From assembly GCA_009746045.1 (NCBI GenBank), contig RPFO01000165.1, positions 312,001-376,000 on the forward strand: a stretch of 64,000 nt of DNA, read 5' to 3'. The first letter of the stretch is position 1. The number at the start of each line of letters is the position of its first letter. Shown here in pieces: positions 1 to 13,144 of the stretch. The position numbers were made by a program, and so were the translations under genes. This DNA comes from Mesostigma viride (Eukaryota; Streptophyta; Mesostigmatophyceae; Mesostigmatales; Mesostigmataceae). Below the pieces are notes generated by a model, which was not told the DNA's origin, ran no database searches, and saw only the letters and a list, made by a program, of their open reading frames with translations.

Positions 1-2040
1 GTCTGGATGATCAAGCGATACGGGTCCGCAGGGTCGGGTTCGGCCATGGCCACGTTGAACTGAGCACCCAGTAGATGGTGCCGCCAAGTATGGCAACAGT
101 ACACCACGGCCAACAACTCTTGCTGATGGACCGGGTAATTTCTTTCGGCCGGGATCATCGTCCGGGAGATATACTCGACCGGTTGGAGACCGAGACCATG
201 GTCTTGGAGCAGCACACCGCCAATAGCAACCTTGCTAGAATCGCTATTGACCACGAATGGCTTGGTGGGATCCGGAAGGATGAGGACAGGCGCAGTGGCG
301 AGCCTGGCCTTCAGCAGGTCAAAGGCCTGTTGACACAGGTCTGTCAGACCATTCCCACGGTACGTCCTTCTTGAGGAGGTGAGTAAGCGGGGCCGCAATG
401 GTCGCGAAACGCGGGATGAAGCGGCGATAATAGGATACCAAGCCCAAGAAGCTGCGCAAGGCGCGAACATTCGCGGGAACAGGCCACTGTTGGACGGCGG
501 CGACCTTATCGGGGTCCGTGGACACGCCCTTGTCCGAGAGAATGTGGCCTAAAAAGGGGACGCTGCGGCCTGATTCTACCTTGCTGCGGCGGGCGGACAG
601 TTTATTATCCGCCAAGATCTGCAGAACCGCGGCAACATCCTCCAAGTGCTCCTCGAACGTGCGAGAGAAAATGAGGATGTCATCCAAGTAGATGGCCACG
701 CAGGTGCGTTTGTACGGCTGCGTCCCCGGGTCCCACGGGATAGTCGGGTCGCGCAGGTCTGCCGAGACCTGGGGCAGCCGACTAGTGCCCATCACCGACC
801 TAAAGAGGTGGTTCATGATGAGCATCTGAAAAGAGGCAGGGCTGTTACACAAGCCCATGGCCGCCACGCGGAATTGGTAATGGCCAAAAGGCGTGGCAAA
901 GGCTGTTTTATGGCAATCTTCGGGGGCGATCCGAAGTTGCCAAAAACCGTCTGCACAATCGAGCACCGTAAAGTACTTGGCGCCCTCCACCTTATTAAAT
1001 ATATCATCGATGCGGGGGAGGGGATACTTTGACTTCACGGTGATCGCATTGAGTTTGCGATAATCCGTCACCAGACGCCACTTCCCATTGGGTTTGGGCA
1101 CCAGCAACACGTCCGCGCTGTAAGGGCTATTGCTGGGCTCGATCAAGCCGGCCTTCAACAAGCCGACCAAGATCTTCTTGAGCTCTGCCAACTCCACGGG
1201 CCCCATGCGAAAAATGGGTGAGGTGGTAGGTGGGTGCCCCCCCTGCAAATGAATGCGGTGGAGCACCGGTCTGCCCGAGGGAAACGTAGGTGTTTTCTCC
1301 TCAAACACGGCTGAATACTGATCGAGCACTGCGTTGAGTCGTTTCACCTCGTCTTCCGACAAGTCCATGCCAAGCGAGTTTAAAGAAACTCCAGCCTGTG
1401 CATGCTGGGCGCTGGGCCCGCGCGCGTGGGCAAGGGCGTCCAGACGAATGGAGTAAACGGGAGGAGGCTGCCGGGCTCTCATCATCCGCTTGAACTCCCT
1501 TTTGGACATGAGAATGTCTGCAAGGCGACGACGGTCACTCTTGAGGGCAGGCGTGTCATCGGTGATGGTCATGCCGTTGGCCGCATACTGCCGCTCAGGT
1601 AACCAGAATGACCCATCTTGGAAGTGGGTAACCATGGTACCAAAAGAGACGGTCACCTTGGATATGTGCAGCCAGTCAATCCCTAGGATGATATCAGCCG
1701 CTTGTAAGGGAATGACCGTGGCGCGAATGGGCACGCTGGTGCCTTGTACGATAGGGGCCAAGTCCACATAGCCCGGGGATGGCTGAGTGTAGCCATCCGA
1801 GGATCGCACGCGCCGAGCAATGGTATGGGGAGTCGGGGTTACTCCCAGGCGCTGCACTATGGCCTCACTGACGAAGGTGGTAGCCGCACCACTGTCAATG
1901 AGGACCTTGATGCCCTCCAACCAACGCCCGGAGCCCTGGGGGTCTGGTAGGCTTCCAGTGAAGAGGAGTAGTTGCCGCGGGCCTTCGCTAGGCTCCGCTT
2001 GCCATTCCTGGGTCTCTGTCACCACATTACATGGTAACAA
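1..2040 (-). pseudogene. pol: G1 pol: aspartic protease, reverse transcriptase, RNase H (broken)
   Basis: The first 573 codons (2040 to 319) hold a retropepsin segment with the catalytic IDSGA motif near residue 48. A gypsy-type reverse transcriptase follows, with YPLPRIDD, FATPFGHYQF and a YLDDIL catalytic box near residue 450. A frame break at about 345 ends this frame. In the next frame the text continues as RNase H, with a VNSDSS motif and the conserved NYPVHQQELL stretch, open to base 1. The pol frame is -1 relative to gag and is open upstream of the gag stop (2100-2102), so expression by a -1 shift is plausible, but I see no canonical slippery heptamer. The integrase part would lie left of the window. 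Identification is firm; activity is unlikely. Confidence 0.9.
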
Positions 2041-2099
2041 AACTTGGGCGACTTGTTCATGGCCGGGTAAGGTGTTGCCCGGAGTGCCCTCCCGGCCTC

Positions 2100-3970
2100 T
2101 CAGTCCAACGCCTCTCCTGCAGGCCCCTCGTCCACCGTTGTGCCTCGCAGGTGGCCGGATGTGGCCGCGGAAGAGCCATCATCAGGCTCGGCCGCGTCTG
2201 CGGCATCCAGTTGGTTGAGGGCATGCCCCGCTTGCTGGTAGGCGCTTGGGGGCGCCTTGGGTTGTTGGTACAGCCGGGGCTGTTGGCGCGCTTGTTGCAA
2301 GCGTCGGGCACGCTCACCCGCACTGGGAGCTGTGCGCATATTTCGCGCCGGTGGTGGCCTCGAGGCCATTTGCGGGGAGGCCGCTTGGAAGTTGTTGCGT
2401 TGCACAGGCGGGGCCTGGTCCAGCGGAGGGAGATCAGGGCACTCGCGTTTGATGTGCCCCACGCGGTTGCAGTGGTAGCACTGAATCCGGGAAGTGTCCA
2501 AGGCATTAATGTCCAGGACCTCGCACTGTAGCTCATCCACCCACACGGGGGCGAATCCCAGCTCATTGAGTTCCAGTGCATTCACGCGGGGTTTTGGGGT
2601 CCGCTGCACCAAGGGAGCTATCTCCGCTAGGTAGGTCTTGATGTCCTGCAGGTTCCATTGAGCCCAGGAGAGGTGGGCGAATTTCCGCTTCACCTCATCC
2701 CGGAATTCGGGTTGCAAGCCCTCATAGAACCTTGCCAAGGCTTCTGGGCCCATCAGGTCATCAACCCGCCCAGCTAGAAGCTCGAACTTGGTCATATATT
2801 CCCGATAGCTCAGGTTCCCCTGCTTGAACGCCCCAAAAGCCTCCCGGTCCAGCTTGTCTTGGTCGGGTGGCAGGTACTTGGCCCGTGCTCGCCGAAATAA
2901 TTCCGCCAAGCTGCTGGGGAAGCCATTGGCCAGGGCGCTTTCGCAATGGAGAGCTTGTCTCACATCGGGAGCCAGTGCCTCGCTGGACACCAGCTTGACC
3001 TTGATATCCTCGTCCAAGAGCTTGCGATTGTATGTCTCCCAGATGTCGATCTTCTGAGACACTGCAATCTCCCAAGCCTCAAACTCTTGGTAGGAGCAGT
3101 CGGGTTTAAACTTGGGAATATCCGACAGCTTGGGCAACGGTGGTAGTCGCCCTGCATTGTGAGTATCATCGTCATGATGGCCCATGATACTCGCGGGTCT
3201 CCCGGGCCCGGCCACACCTTGCGAGGTGTGCCCACGCGGGTAACCTGCCGGGGGGCTGCACTCATCCTCACCCGGGTGCTCATACCCATGTGGGTAGTGG
3301 GCGCGGCTTGCATGATGATGGGCGGCGGTGGCCGCTGGGTGCTGCGCTCGTGGGTCACCCGGAGCCAGGCGGTCGTATGCTGAGTTGGGGAGGGGAATCG
3401 CCTCCCCTGCGACCCCGAAGGAAGACCGACCGGTCCGTGCGGTGCCTGGCCCTGCCCAGCCATTGGCGAGGCATGGCCGAAGGGGCTAGCCCCAAGGGGT
3501 CCAGGCGCATGATAGGACGCCCGATTCGCAGCGCGGCGAGACCGCGATCGGCTATCATACAAGGGTGGCGCCGGGGCGCTGCTGGGCCAAGTGGCCAATG
3601 TAGGTTGCGGCAGCACCGTAGGCAGGGCCCCACTCCTACCGTAGTGCAGGGTAACATTATTCCCCTGCGCCCCCGCGCCGGCTCCTACACCAAGGGCCGG
3701 ACCCGCCGACAATCCCGCGATGGATGTTCCACTTGGTGGTCCATTAAGGGGATTCACTACGGGGCTATCAGGTGGTGCGCCGGCAGCCGCCGAGGAATTC
3801 CCTCCCAAACGTGGGGTTTGTGCTGGGGATGACCCCCTAGAGCCACGCTCACTACTCGGGCGTGAGTGATTTTGGGTAGCTCTCTCTGCCGCCTCGAGTG
3901 CTGCCACGAGGGAAGGGGCAGGAGAGAAGCGATGGGCCTCTCGTCGCCCTCGCTCAATACCGTCAGCCAT
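2100..3970 (-). pseudogene. gag: G1 gag: capsid and CCHC nucleocapsid (frame break)
   Basis: An ATG at 3970 opens a Pro/Ser/Gly/Arg-rich N-terminal region of about 250 residues. It shifts frame near 3200 into the main 371-codon gag frame ending at 2100. The main frame carries a capsid-like helical region (YREYMTKFELLAGRV, LARFYEGLQPEFRDEV), typical of gypsy retrotransposon gag proteins. A zinc knuckle CYHCNRVGHIKREC (C-x2-C-x4-H-x4-C) follows near residue 245, then a Gln/Pro/Arg-rich tail. The protein would package element RNA in cytoplasmic particles. The N-terminal stretch could instead be a separate leader ORF, but its join to the capsid frame is smooth apart from one shift. Confidence 0.82.
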
Positions 3971-4630
3971 CGCGTGGTGGCTGGTAAAGTGTGAAACAAT
4001 GTGCCTTTAGTCTTGGCAGGATGATAAATTAATAATAATCCTCACACACACCCACAGCTTCCAAACAGGTTACACAATGCTCTAACAAGGGGGGTAGGGC
4101 ATGTTCCTTGTTAGCCTGCAATGTACCTGGTTGTCCATGCGAATCCGCTGGAAGCGCAGTCCCTTGAACGACCGGTGCTGGAATAGATCCGTGGAAGCGT
4201 CCTCTCGGGCACTGTCACGCGAACCGGGTCACGGGGACCGAGCACCCAAATACGTCAATTAAAGGACGTGAGATATTCCTGCAGCTTGCCGGAGCTGACA
4301 GTGTATATCCCAGATATAGGGTGTGAGGCAATGGCCAAGACGCCAAATAATGCGTGAAATCGCAACCCACAAAGCGTTTCCGTACAAAGCACGCAATATA
4401 AGGAGATTCGTTTCCAGACGAATCCCTTATGTCAACCGGACAAGGCCAGGTTGGGGCGTGCAGGAACCGCAATATGGGTAACGGGTATGGACAGTTAGGA
4501 TTGTGGGGATCCGACCCCCACAATGAATTACTGCAAGCGGAATTAGTAAGGGTTCCGGCCCTTATATAATTCCGTTGCTGATCCGGATCAGATTATAGAA
4601 AAACGGGACGGGATAGAGGCCACTAGGAAA

Positions 4631-4646
4631 GTTTCCTCCGATACCA
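4631..4646 (-). other. G1 primer-binding site
   Basis: The minus strand reads TGGTATCGGAGGAAAC. The first seven bases match the TGGTATC start of classical tRNA-iMet-type primer sites. The same TGGTATCGGAGGA occurs directly inside the 5' LTR of element G2 (35771-35784), which supports the assignment. Confidence 0.6.
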
Positions 4647-5150
4647 GTTTAACACGTATGGCTATTTAAAATAGCGCCTTAATGATTGAGAATGAATGCG
4701 AAAGACCTTTGACTTCCTATGCGTCACAGCGCACGATGGTGGCTTAAGAATACTTGTCACACAATACGAATAAGCTCAAACCCGGAAAACCGGTTTCGTA
4801 TATTACAATGTTACCACACAGATTAAAACACTCAATGCGGGAAGACTTACACCCAGTAGGCGAGGGATTCACACTCGAGCCCACAGGAGGATTACACTCC
4901 AGGATTAAGCGATGGTAAATAATCTGTAGAGCAACGTGGTAAATTACGATACAAGGTCCGGACTGCTGGCATGGCTCGTGCCTTCCTATTTTGTCCCTTC
5001 GTCCCCGTTGGTGGCTGCGCCTGGCGCTGCCAACCAGGCATGACGTGAGGTCCGCGGGGACGGGCTTCTCGAACCGTCTAGAACACATTAAAGACCAGTA
5101 CGGCTAGAGGCCTCTCCTGAAAAATATCCAAATGTCCGTAGGTACCATCA
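4647..5150 (-). other. Presumed 5' LTR of G1, outer edge not resolved
   Basis: By position this stretch, upstream of the primer site, should be the 5' LTR of G1. I cannot see TG...CA termini or a second copy in the window, so the right edge is a guess. No other gene or repeat is visible. The leader between the primer site and the gag ATG (3971-4630) also has nothing recognisable. Confidence 0.35.
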
Positions 5151-5156
5151 TAACGC

Positions 5157-6156
5157 ATGTGCAGTGCCACTTGGCTGTCCCGTAACTCCCGTTCAGGCGC
5201 TAGGTCTGCCTACGGCGCAAAGGCCAAGTTCGTCAGCAAAACTTCTACACTTACTTCCACACGGATTGCCTCGGCTGCCAACTATACTATGGCCTCGGCA
5301 CTGGCGCCGGACCTAATCCGGCGCCGATCGACCGGGACGGATAATTTTATACCACAAACGGCATGTTGCATCCGTGCAACAGGTCGGTTGGTTGTCCCCC
5401 ACCCTCCGCAGCCATCATGTCAGACGACGCCTGCTCAGCCAGCCATTGTCGCTCCGTCCGTGGCTCCCTCCGTCGCGCATGCTCAGCCGGCCGATGTCGC
5501 TCCGTCCGTGGCTCCCTCCGTCGCGCCTGTTCAGCCGGCCGAGCCTCAGCGTCATCCAGATTTGGGCAAGGCGTCGACGGGCAATTGGGTGTTTGACACT
5601 ACCGAGGATATGTATGATTCGGCCATGGGTGATTGGACCTCTAGCTGCCCGACCGGCCACGACGTCTTCCCCTGTCGCCGCTCCTGCCGCCACCGCTTCT
5701 TCCGTCGCGCCCGCCTCTGCCGTCATCCACCAACCGCGCGTTGCTCCTGTTGGGAAGTCCTCAACTTCGGTCACGCGTGTTAGCGAGAGTCGTGAGATCC
5801 GGCACATGCGTCTGTGGCCCGACAACGTGGAGCGTTTCCTGGACTTGTTTTTCACCTCCGTTGCTCGTGGTGAGCTGGTCTTCTATCGGTTCCTCCTGCG
5901 CGCCCTCCTTATGCTGTCGGCAGAGCCCTTCGTGCGCTAGTTTCAGTGCAGGTTCCTTGACTGGGCCCGTGGACAGGTGGTCCTGACACAGCTACGATAC
6001 TACTGGGCTTTCCTCGGCATGTATCTTGATGGCGTCTGGGAGGATGTGTTCCTCCATGTAGACAACCATGACAACCCTCCTGATGTTGCTCATCACCGTG
6101 CGTACCTGGCGGTGCTTTTTGCCACCTGTGGTACTTTTCAGGCTACTGGTGTGTAG
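5157..6156 (+). pseudogene. Gypsy ORF3-like protein of element E1 (frameshift and internal stop)
   Basis: The reading begins in one frame with an Ala/Pro/Ser-rich region containing a tandem APSVAPSVA repeat (about 5440-5550). It shifts near 5650 into a second frame, which continues through an in-frame TAG at 5938-5940 to a stop at 6154-6156. The C-terminal part (WPDNVERFLDLFFTSVARG, then DWARGQVVLTQLRYYWAFLG) has no family that I recognise. By eye it resembles the third ORF of element G2 (20429-21572): SV-x-R near the start, then VV-x-T-x-L-x-x-(Y/W)-W-A. Both lie just before a polypurine tract and 3' LTR, so I infer an accessory protein encoded after integrase. Gag and pol of E1 are missing; G1 abuts its left side. 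Confidence 0.45.
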
Positions 6157-6512
6157 ACAGAGGGCTCTAGGCCCGACCTGAGGGAGTTGTCCCTCCGGTA
6201 TATAGAGTCGCCCCCTGGGCTTGGCAAGTTGGTCTGCCGTTCTCTGTCCTCAGTGTGAACATTGTTTCCTACGCGTGTCCTGCCTAGTGCCGTCCCTCCC
6301 GGCAAGCCTCCGTGCAAGGCAGTTAGGGGAGCCTCACACCCGGCGTGGTGCTGGTGATCCCTACACCGTTTGGGGTGGACCCGAGGTTAACATGTTTTTG
6401 CTTTGGGCCTTGGATGGTCAGTCGATTGTGTTAGGCTTTTGTTGGGCGCGTTAGGTTATTCCTACCCCTTTGGTTTCCTCCCTGTACGTAGGGAGAGGGC
6501 TCCCTACCTTTG

Positions 6513-6524
6513 TGGGGGGGGAGG
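6513..6524 (+). other. Polypurine tract of E1
   Basis: The run TGGGGGGGGAGG lies immediately before the LTR start at 6525. This is the expected primer for plus-strand DNA synthesis in LTR elements. Confidence 0.65.
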
Positions 6525-7088
6525 TGTTACGTCGCGTAACTTTTGTTGTTGTTACGGACGTAAATTAGGTTCTTTGTTGCCTCAGCCATTCCGGAACAGT
6601 TCGCTGACTTTCCTAGGCTTACGTGTAGTTAGGACCTTTTGGTCGGTCGGTACCGGGCCTTGTGACGTGGCAATTGTACAGTATGGTGGTTCGGTGCAGT
6701 CGCGCCGCGCTGCGTACTTTAGTAGTGGTCCTTTTATCCTCCGTGTGAACCTTGTGGACATGCGTTGGTCCTGTAGGCAAGGGTCGATGTCGGCCCGAGC
6801 ATACACGCTTGTCGGCGATCATTTATGCAGCAGTTGTCCTTCGTGAATTGCACCCGGCGTGTGTTATGAATTAACACATATTAGCTAGGGTCATGGCAGT
6901 GTAGTAGTGTTTCCTTCCTAGTACCCTGGTTTTATTCGGTGTATGGCGTATTATAATAGAATGCATTGAGAACAGAGTCGACGCGTCCCAGGTCTTTCCA
7001 CAACATAGCTCCTCATCACTAGGTACCCTCACTAGTTTAGTTGAAGTCAGGCTAGGCGTTTGGGATAGAGAGGAGCCAGGGCGTAACA
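6525..7088 (+). repeat. 3' LTR of gypsy fragment E1
   Basis: It begins TGTTACG and ends CGTAACA, a perfect 7-bp terminal inverted repeat, with a polypurine tract just upstream. The length is 564 bp. No second copy is in the window, so E1 is a 3' fragment and its target duplication cannot be seen. Confidence 0.65.
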
Positions 7089-8302
7089 GGAGGAAAGGAG
7101 GGAGACGTAGCTTTGCTGGCATCATTCCATCACCGTCCTATGGGGTACTTGCTCCATGACACCCTTGCAGGGGCGTGTGATTCATTAGACTGAAGTAAGT
7201 GTTCTAATAGGATATGATGAACATGATCTTGTCAGAAAAGACAACTAATTGCAAATACATAGCACGGCATACTGGCTTTTAAATCTCTCAGAACATGAAT
7301 TACTGCAAAACTCATTCTCATTATATGTTTCTTTAATCCACTGGTAAAACCAGCATCAGGCCACCGGTGGACAGCTTCCGCTGCCCGCCGCTTCCCAACA
7401 ACGAGATTTTCCTAGGAAAAAAATGTCGGGATGATGCTGTGACAGCTAGTGCGGTACCAAAGCCATGCTGCCATGTATGCCGCGATTGGCAAACCACGAT
7501 CACCTGGACCTGGCAGGGCTGCCAAGGTGCTCAAAAGACACCCATGATGTCTGTAGCAACAGCAACTGCCCGAACTCGGCAGTCTTCCTGCACAAACTCC
7601 TCTGCTGTCTTGATGGTAGCGACTGGTTCAAACACCTGCCAGGACACACAGGGTGGATAACATACGATCATGATATTCAACAACCACACCAACTACTAGC
7701 TGCATCTTGATGGCTGTCTTTTTAATAAACAACTTCAAAAGGTTAGCAATCATGCGCAGACTGATTCCCACATCTGGTTAAGCTTTTGTGAGCTTGGAAA
7801 ATACATCATCGTGATGTCACAGCAAGGTGGAATGTGAGATGCCACGAATTCAGCATGTTGTAGATGCCAGCAGCATGTCTGTGAGTAATCCAGCTAGGCC
7901 AAGAATACACATATCACCCCTGCTTTCACACTTTGCAACAAAGAGATCCCAAGTGGAATCCCAGCTAGAAACATGCAGGGGCTGCCAGGTAGATTCAGTA
8001 CACGATCGGTGGAAAAATGAAGGTAGCCTTGACAAAGAAAGCATTCCTTCATGCTGCCTGCCCTAAAAATACGCTGCTATGTTAACCTATTTCATCGGCT
8101 AGGCTCCTACTACCAAGACACTCTCCGACATCACCTGGGCACAGTATAATTGACACCCTGCTATTGCTTTACCAGACGGCTGGCAGCTTGCCATAAGGCG
8201 ATGCAATAATTCAAGTATTCAAGCATCCAGGCAGGGTGGGCACAGCAGCCAAAATATTTAAAATCCTAGCAGAGTTGACACAAAACCTATCACCAAATTC
8301 TT
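7089..8302. other. Unassigned non-coding stretch
   Basis: AT-richer sequence of low coding density. I see no reading frame with recognisable protein features, no RNA gene and no obvious repeat copy elsewhere in the window. Confidence 0.5.
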
Positions 8303-8440
8303 CTTCTATTAACTGTAGAGCTCCAGGGTAACCAGACTCTTAAATAAAACAATGAATGGAGCACATATAAAAGGCAGGCCACATCCCGGCCGCCGATGCT
8401 CATGGGAACACTTATTGCTTGCAAAGGCTAGCCTTTACCC
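8303..8440 (+). repeat. Direct repeat R0, copy a
   Basis: The stretch from TTCTATTAACTGTAGAGCTC through GTAACCAGACTCTT to CTAGCCTTTACCC recurs in shorter, diverged form at 8897-8998. Family unknown. Confidence 0.6.
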
Positions 8441-8464
8441 CCAAAACACGCAGGGAGGTTAGGC

Positions 8465-8890
8465 GAGAAAAAAAAAGAGGCGGACCTTAGCTAGGCAGGT
8501 TTGCTTTTGTCTTATTTGTGTGTCATGCGGCCTTGGCCCGGACGGCATTTTTTCGCCATGCAAATTTTGCGTCTGAACAAATGACGCACATTGCCGTTCT
8601 AATTGCCGGCGGCTTACGAAAGTCTGCCGGGGCTATTATGTTACATATTGCGCGAGAGAAAGAATCGAGATCTAGTTAATCACTACGTCATTAACAAAGA
8701 AACCTAGACAGTGGCAGGTTTATATCGCAATGTAGCCCCTGCCACCTGGCCAGGACAACTGGCCCAAATCTTGTGTCACTACCGATCCGGATCAGGCCGC
8801 ACAGGCCTCCAAATGTATGTCACGTGAACCCATCACCTGGCTTTAGCGGCTACCCTTCCATCTCCCTATAAAGAAACTATGTTCAGAGAA
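8465..8890 (+). repeat. Direct repeat R1, copy a
   Basis: About 425 bp, roughly 90% identical by eye to 10907-11327. Shared landmarks are CATGCAAATTTTGCGTCTG, TTAATCACTACGTCATTAAC and CTCCCTATAAAGAAACTAT. No coding potential was seen. The two copies flank 8891-10906, which holds an unrecognised ORF. Confidence 0.75.
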
Positions 8891-8896
8891 CAACGA

Positions 8897-8998
8897 TTCT
8901 ATTAACCGTGGAGCTCCACGGTAACCAGACTCTTTATTAAAACAACGAGCACATAAACTTAAAAACACTTATTACTTGTCAAATGCTAGCCTTACCCT
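8897..8998 (+). repeat. Direct repeat R0, copy b
   Basis: Diverged, shortened copy of 8303-8440, starting CTATTAACCGTGGAGCTCC and ending at CTAGCCTTACCC. The order R0-R1-R0'-...-R1' suggests an old duplication of an R0-R1 unit. Confidence 0.55.
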
Positions 8999-9066
8999 TA
9001 TATCCCTCTCTGGCGATCCATGCGAGGGCAAAGAACCTACTACCTCCGGGCCATTATAATATCTAC

Positions 9067-9525
9067 AAACAAGTTTTGCGGGCTTCGCCCGCGACATTAG
9101 AGCTCGTACTTTTTGTGGCCGATCCCCGGCCAGGGAGCCCCAGCTAGGGATTGCGTGACACCACCTACCGCCGCCGAGGGCCAGGTGGCGCTAGCCTCGC
9201 CAAGGAGCGCGCGCTAGCTTTAGGGTTTCGATCACAAGATTCATGGAGGTTGGCAAAAGGGTGAGGAAAAAAAACCCGAGAAAAATGCAAAACTTAGGAA
9301 GATTCGAACCCGGAACGTCACAGTTAGACTAATGATGAAGTGTGCCTTGGCGCCTGAAGTCTACGCAACCAACTTTTGTAGAAGTTGAACAATATGTATA
9401 TTGCTACAAAGAGACAACTTGCGCAACCGCGCAGTGGACGGAGCTCGCGAACTACTTGCGGAGTTCAAGCTCCAGATTGACTGCTACCCCTGCACGGGAG
9501 CGCGATGCGCGCGGGGATGAGTGAC
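9067..9525 (-). repeat. Dispersed repeat R2, copy a (tRNA-like segment, 3' hairpin)
   Basis: About 460 bp, similar throughout to 16063-16527. Read on the minus strand it contains a tRNA-like A/B-box pair, an oligo-T run, a GC-rich body and a perfect hairpin GCGGGC-GAA-GCCCGC followed by AAAACTTGTTT. Similarity between the copies stops just after this end, which looks like a true element terminus. A SINE-like retroposon is the best guess, though about 170 bp upstream of the tRNA-like part are also shared. Confidence 0.55.
9267..9355 (-). ncRNA. tRNA-like pol III promoter segment in R2 copy a
   Basis: On the minus strand AGGCGCCAAGG (A-box-like) is followed about 35 nt later by GGGTTCGAATCT (B-box-like), then by an oligo-T run (T8, complement of 9267-9274) that could terminate pol III. 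The T stem pairs poorly, so this is not a functional tRNA. Confidence 0.35.
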
Positions 9526-9972
9526 AGCACCTTGAGCACGTGCAGTGCTTATTGACCCTCGCAAGGGCCTCCTACCTCCCCTTAGAGAACGCCCCTGTAG
9601 GGTTAGGAGGAGGGTCTGCCCCCCCCCCCCCCAGCCAATTAAGCCAACGTACATCCTTGCATTGCAGTGTGTACTCGCGGTGGCGGCGTGTGGCACGCTG
9701 TCGCCGGCGTGCCGATCTCACCCTGCCCCACGCGGTGTACGCTGGCCTAAGTGGGTATGGCAGCGGGGAAAGGGAGCGGTCCCGCTGGGATTCTATTTTC
9801 CTACTTGTTGGGCCTTGTTGAGCTTGTCCAAGAGGATTGCAGTTTGGAGGGCTGCCTTGCCAGCCGGGGTGGCTGACAGTGCAGCCTCCTCCCCCAATGG
9901 CAGGAGGTGGGTTGCCACCTTCCACCCCCCCCCCTCGCCCCTCCACCTGCAGCAAGGCCGCCACCACCCTCA

Positions 9973-10815
9973 TTAGGTACTCCATGCCCACAAGCTCCCT
10001 GGCTGCTGAGCCCAGCTCCTTGAGAAGGGGTCCATGGCCCATGCGATGTTCATTACGATTTTCCTGTTCTCCATCTTCCACCAATTTCCAGGCTTGATTG
10101 TCATGACCCATGACCGGATTCCCATCCCATTGTCTCTGGCGTCCTCCAACACTCCCGGCAGCACCCGCTCCAAAATCCCATATTTCATGCTCTTGGCTCG
10201 GCTCGGAAGCGCCACCCCTTTCGAGGCCTTGAAGTGGCTTACCGCCCCCTCCATTCCTCCCAGCGCTGCCTTCAAACCTTGCATGAATTTCCCGGCTGCG
10301 ACCTCCCCCTCCTCGTCCTCCTGTTTTTCGGTTTCCGGAGGTGCCCCAACGAATGTCGCCAACCTCGCCCTCGTTTCCTTTCCGACAGCCCCCCCACCTG
10401 CCGAATTTTCGGCCATGCCTTTTGGATTGGCCATTTTTTGTTGCGCAGGTGTCGTTGATGGCAGCGCCTCCTCCTCGTCCGCCGCGAGATCTGCCACGGC
10501 CTGCAGTTTTGCCACCGACGCTTCGTTTGGGTCACGTGCCTGCAACACGTCAACGTCGACGTGATCGGCCAGCAACTGCACGACAGACCTGAGCTGGCTT
10601 GAGCTGCACGAGCTGGCGTCCATCACCCAGTCCTCGGTACCGAAGACCTCCTTGACTGCCCCCACAGCCTCTGCGGGGCTGGTGCACTTGGCGAGCTGCT
10701 TCTTTTTGGCGCTGAAGGCGACTAGCGAGTGACTGGCGGCAGCAGCCCGCGACGTGGGCGTACCATCCTCCTCGTGCGCTGCCTGCCTTGCTGTAGCCTT
10801 GCGCCCCTTCGGCAT
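9973..10815 (-). CDS. Unrecognised basic/acidic protein, possibly gag-like
   Basis: An ATG at 10815 opens 280 codons. The N-terminus is basic (MPKGRKATARQAAHEED), followed by Ala/Glu-rich, probably helical segments and an acidic patch (EKQEDEEGE). The C-terminal part contains YGILERVLPGVLEDARDNG and MTIKPGNWWKMENRKIV. I recognise no domain. An overlapping frame continues to 9572 with a plausible junction near 10000, so the protein may have lost its original end by a frame break. It lies between the two R1 copies, which suggests a non-autonomous mobile unit, but no primer site or polypurine tract is visible. It could equally be a host exon. Confidence 0.35.
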   Translation of the reverse strand: MPKGRKATARQAAHEEDGTPTSRAAAASHSLVAFSAKKKQLAKCTSPAEAVGAVKEVFGTEDWVMDASSCSSSQLRSVVQLLADHVDVDVLQARDPNEASVAKLQAVADLAADEEEALPSTTPAQQKMANPKGMAENSAGGGAVGKETRARLATFVGAPPETEKQEDEEGEVAAGKFMQGLKAALGGMEGAVSHFKASKGVALPSRAKSMKYGILERVLPGVLEDARDNGMGIRSWVMTIKPGNWWKMENRKIVMNIAWAMDPFSRSWAQQPGSLWAWST

Positions 10816-10906
10816 TTCTGCAAAGGGCCAAAAAGGGCTCCGACATTGAAGGTTCTACAAACCAGAGGTTCGTTCCCCCTGGCTTGCTGGCGCCGCCCTT
10901 GTGAAA

Positions 10907-11327
10907 AGAAAAGAGGCCCACTTAGCTAGGCGGGTTTGCTTCTGTCTTTTTTGCGTGTCACGCGGCCTTGGCCCGAACACCATTTTTTTGCCATGCAAAT
11001 TTTGCGTCTGAACAAATGACGCACATTGCCGTTCTAATTGCCGGCGGCTTACGAACGTCTGCCCGGGCTATTAGGTCACATACTGCGTGCGAGAAAGAAT
11101 CTATATCTAGTTAATCACTACGTCATTAACAAAGAAACCTAGACAGTGGCAGGTTTATATCTCAACTTAGCCCCTGCCACCTGCCAAGGAAAACTGGCCC
11201 AAATCTTGTGTCACTACCGATTCGGATCAGGCCGCACCAGCCTCCAAAGGTATGTCACGTGAACCCTATATCCTAGCTATAGCGGCTACCCTTCCATCTC
11301 CCTATAAAGAAACTATACTCAGGGAAC
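10907..11327 (+). repeat. Direct repeat R1, copy b
   Basis: Second copy of the repeat at 8465-8890, same orientation. It sits immediately upstream of the minus-strand ORF starting at 10815. If it is a promoter-bearing repeat it could drive that ORF, but this is inference. Confidence 0.75.

Positions 11328-13144
<1,817 letters not shown>

Larger units (their letters stand above)
1..4646 (-). mobile_element. Ty3/gypsy LTR retrotransposon G1 (3' end off-window)
   Basis: On the minus strand the order is primer-binding site (4631-4646), leader, gag (3970-2100), then pol with protease, reverse transcriptase and the beginning of RNase H, reaching base 1. RNase H comes straight after an RT with a YLDD box, which is the Ty3/gypsy layout. 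Integrase and the 3' LTR lie beyond the left edge. At least two frame breaks (near 3200 and 345) show that this copy is decayed. Confidence 0.88.

Noticed and set aside
9267-9355. Functional tRNA gene
   Set aside because: A/B-box-like motifs are present, but the T and anticodon stems do not pair and the segment is part of a dispersed repeat.
8465-11327. R1 copies as LTRs of a small retrotransposon
   Set aside because: No primer-binding site, polypurine tract, terminal inverted bases or target duplication could be found at the repeat edges.
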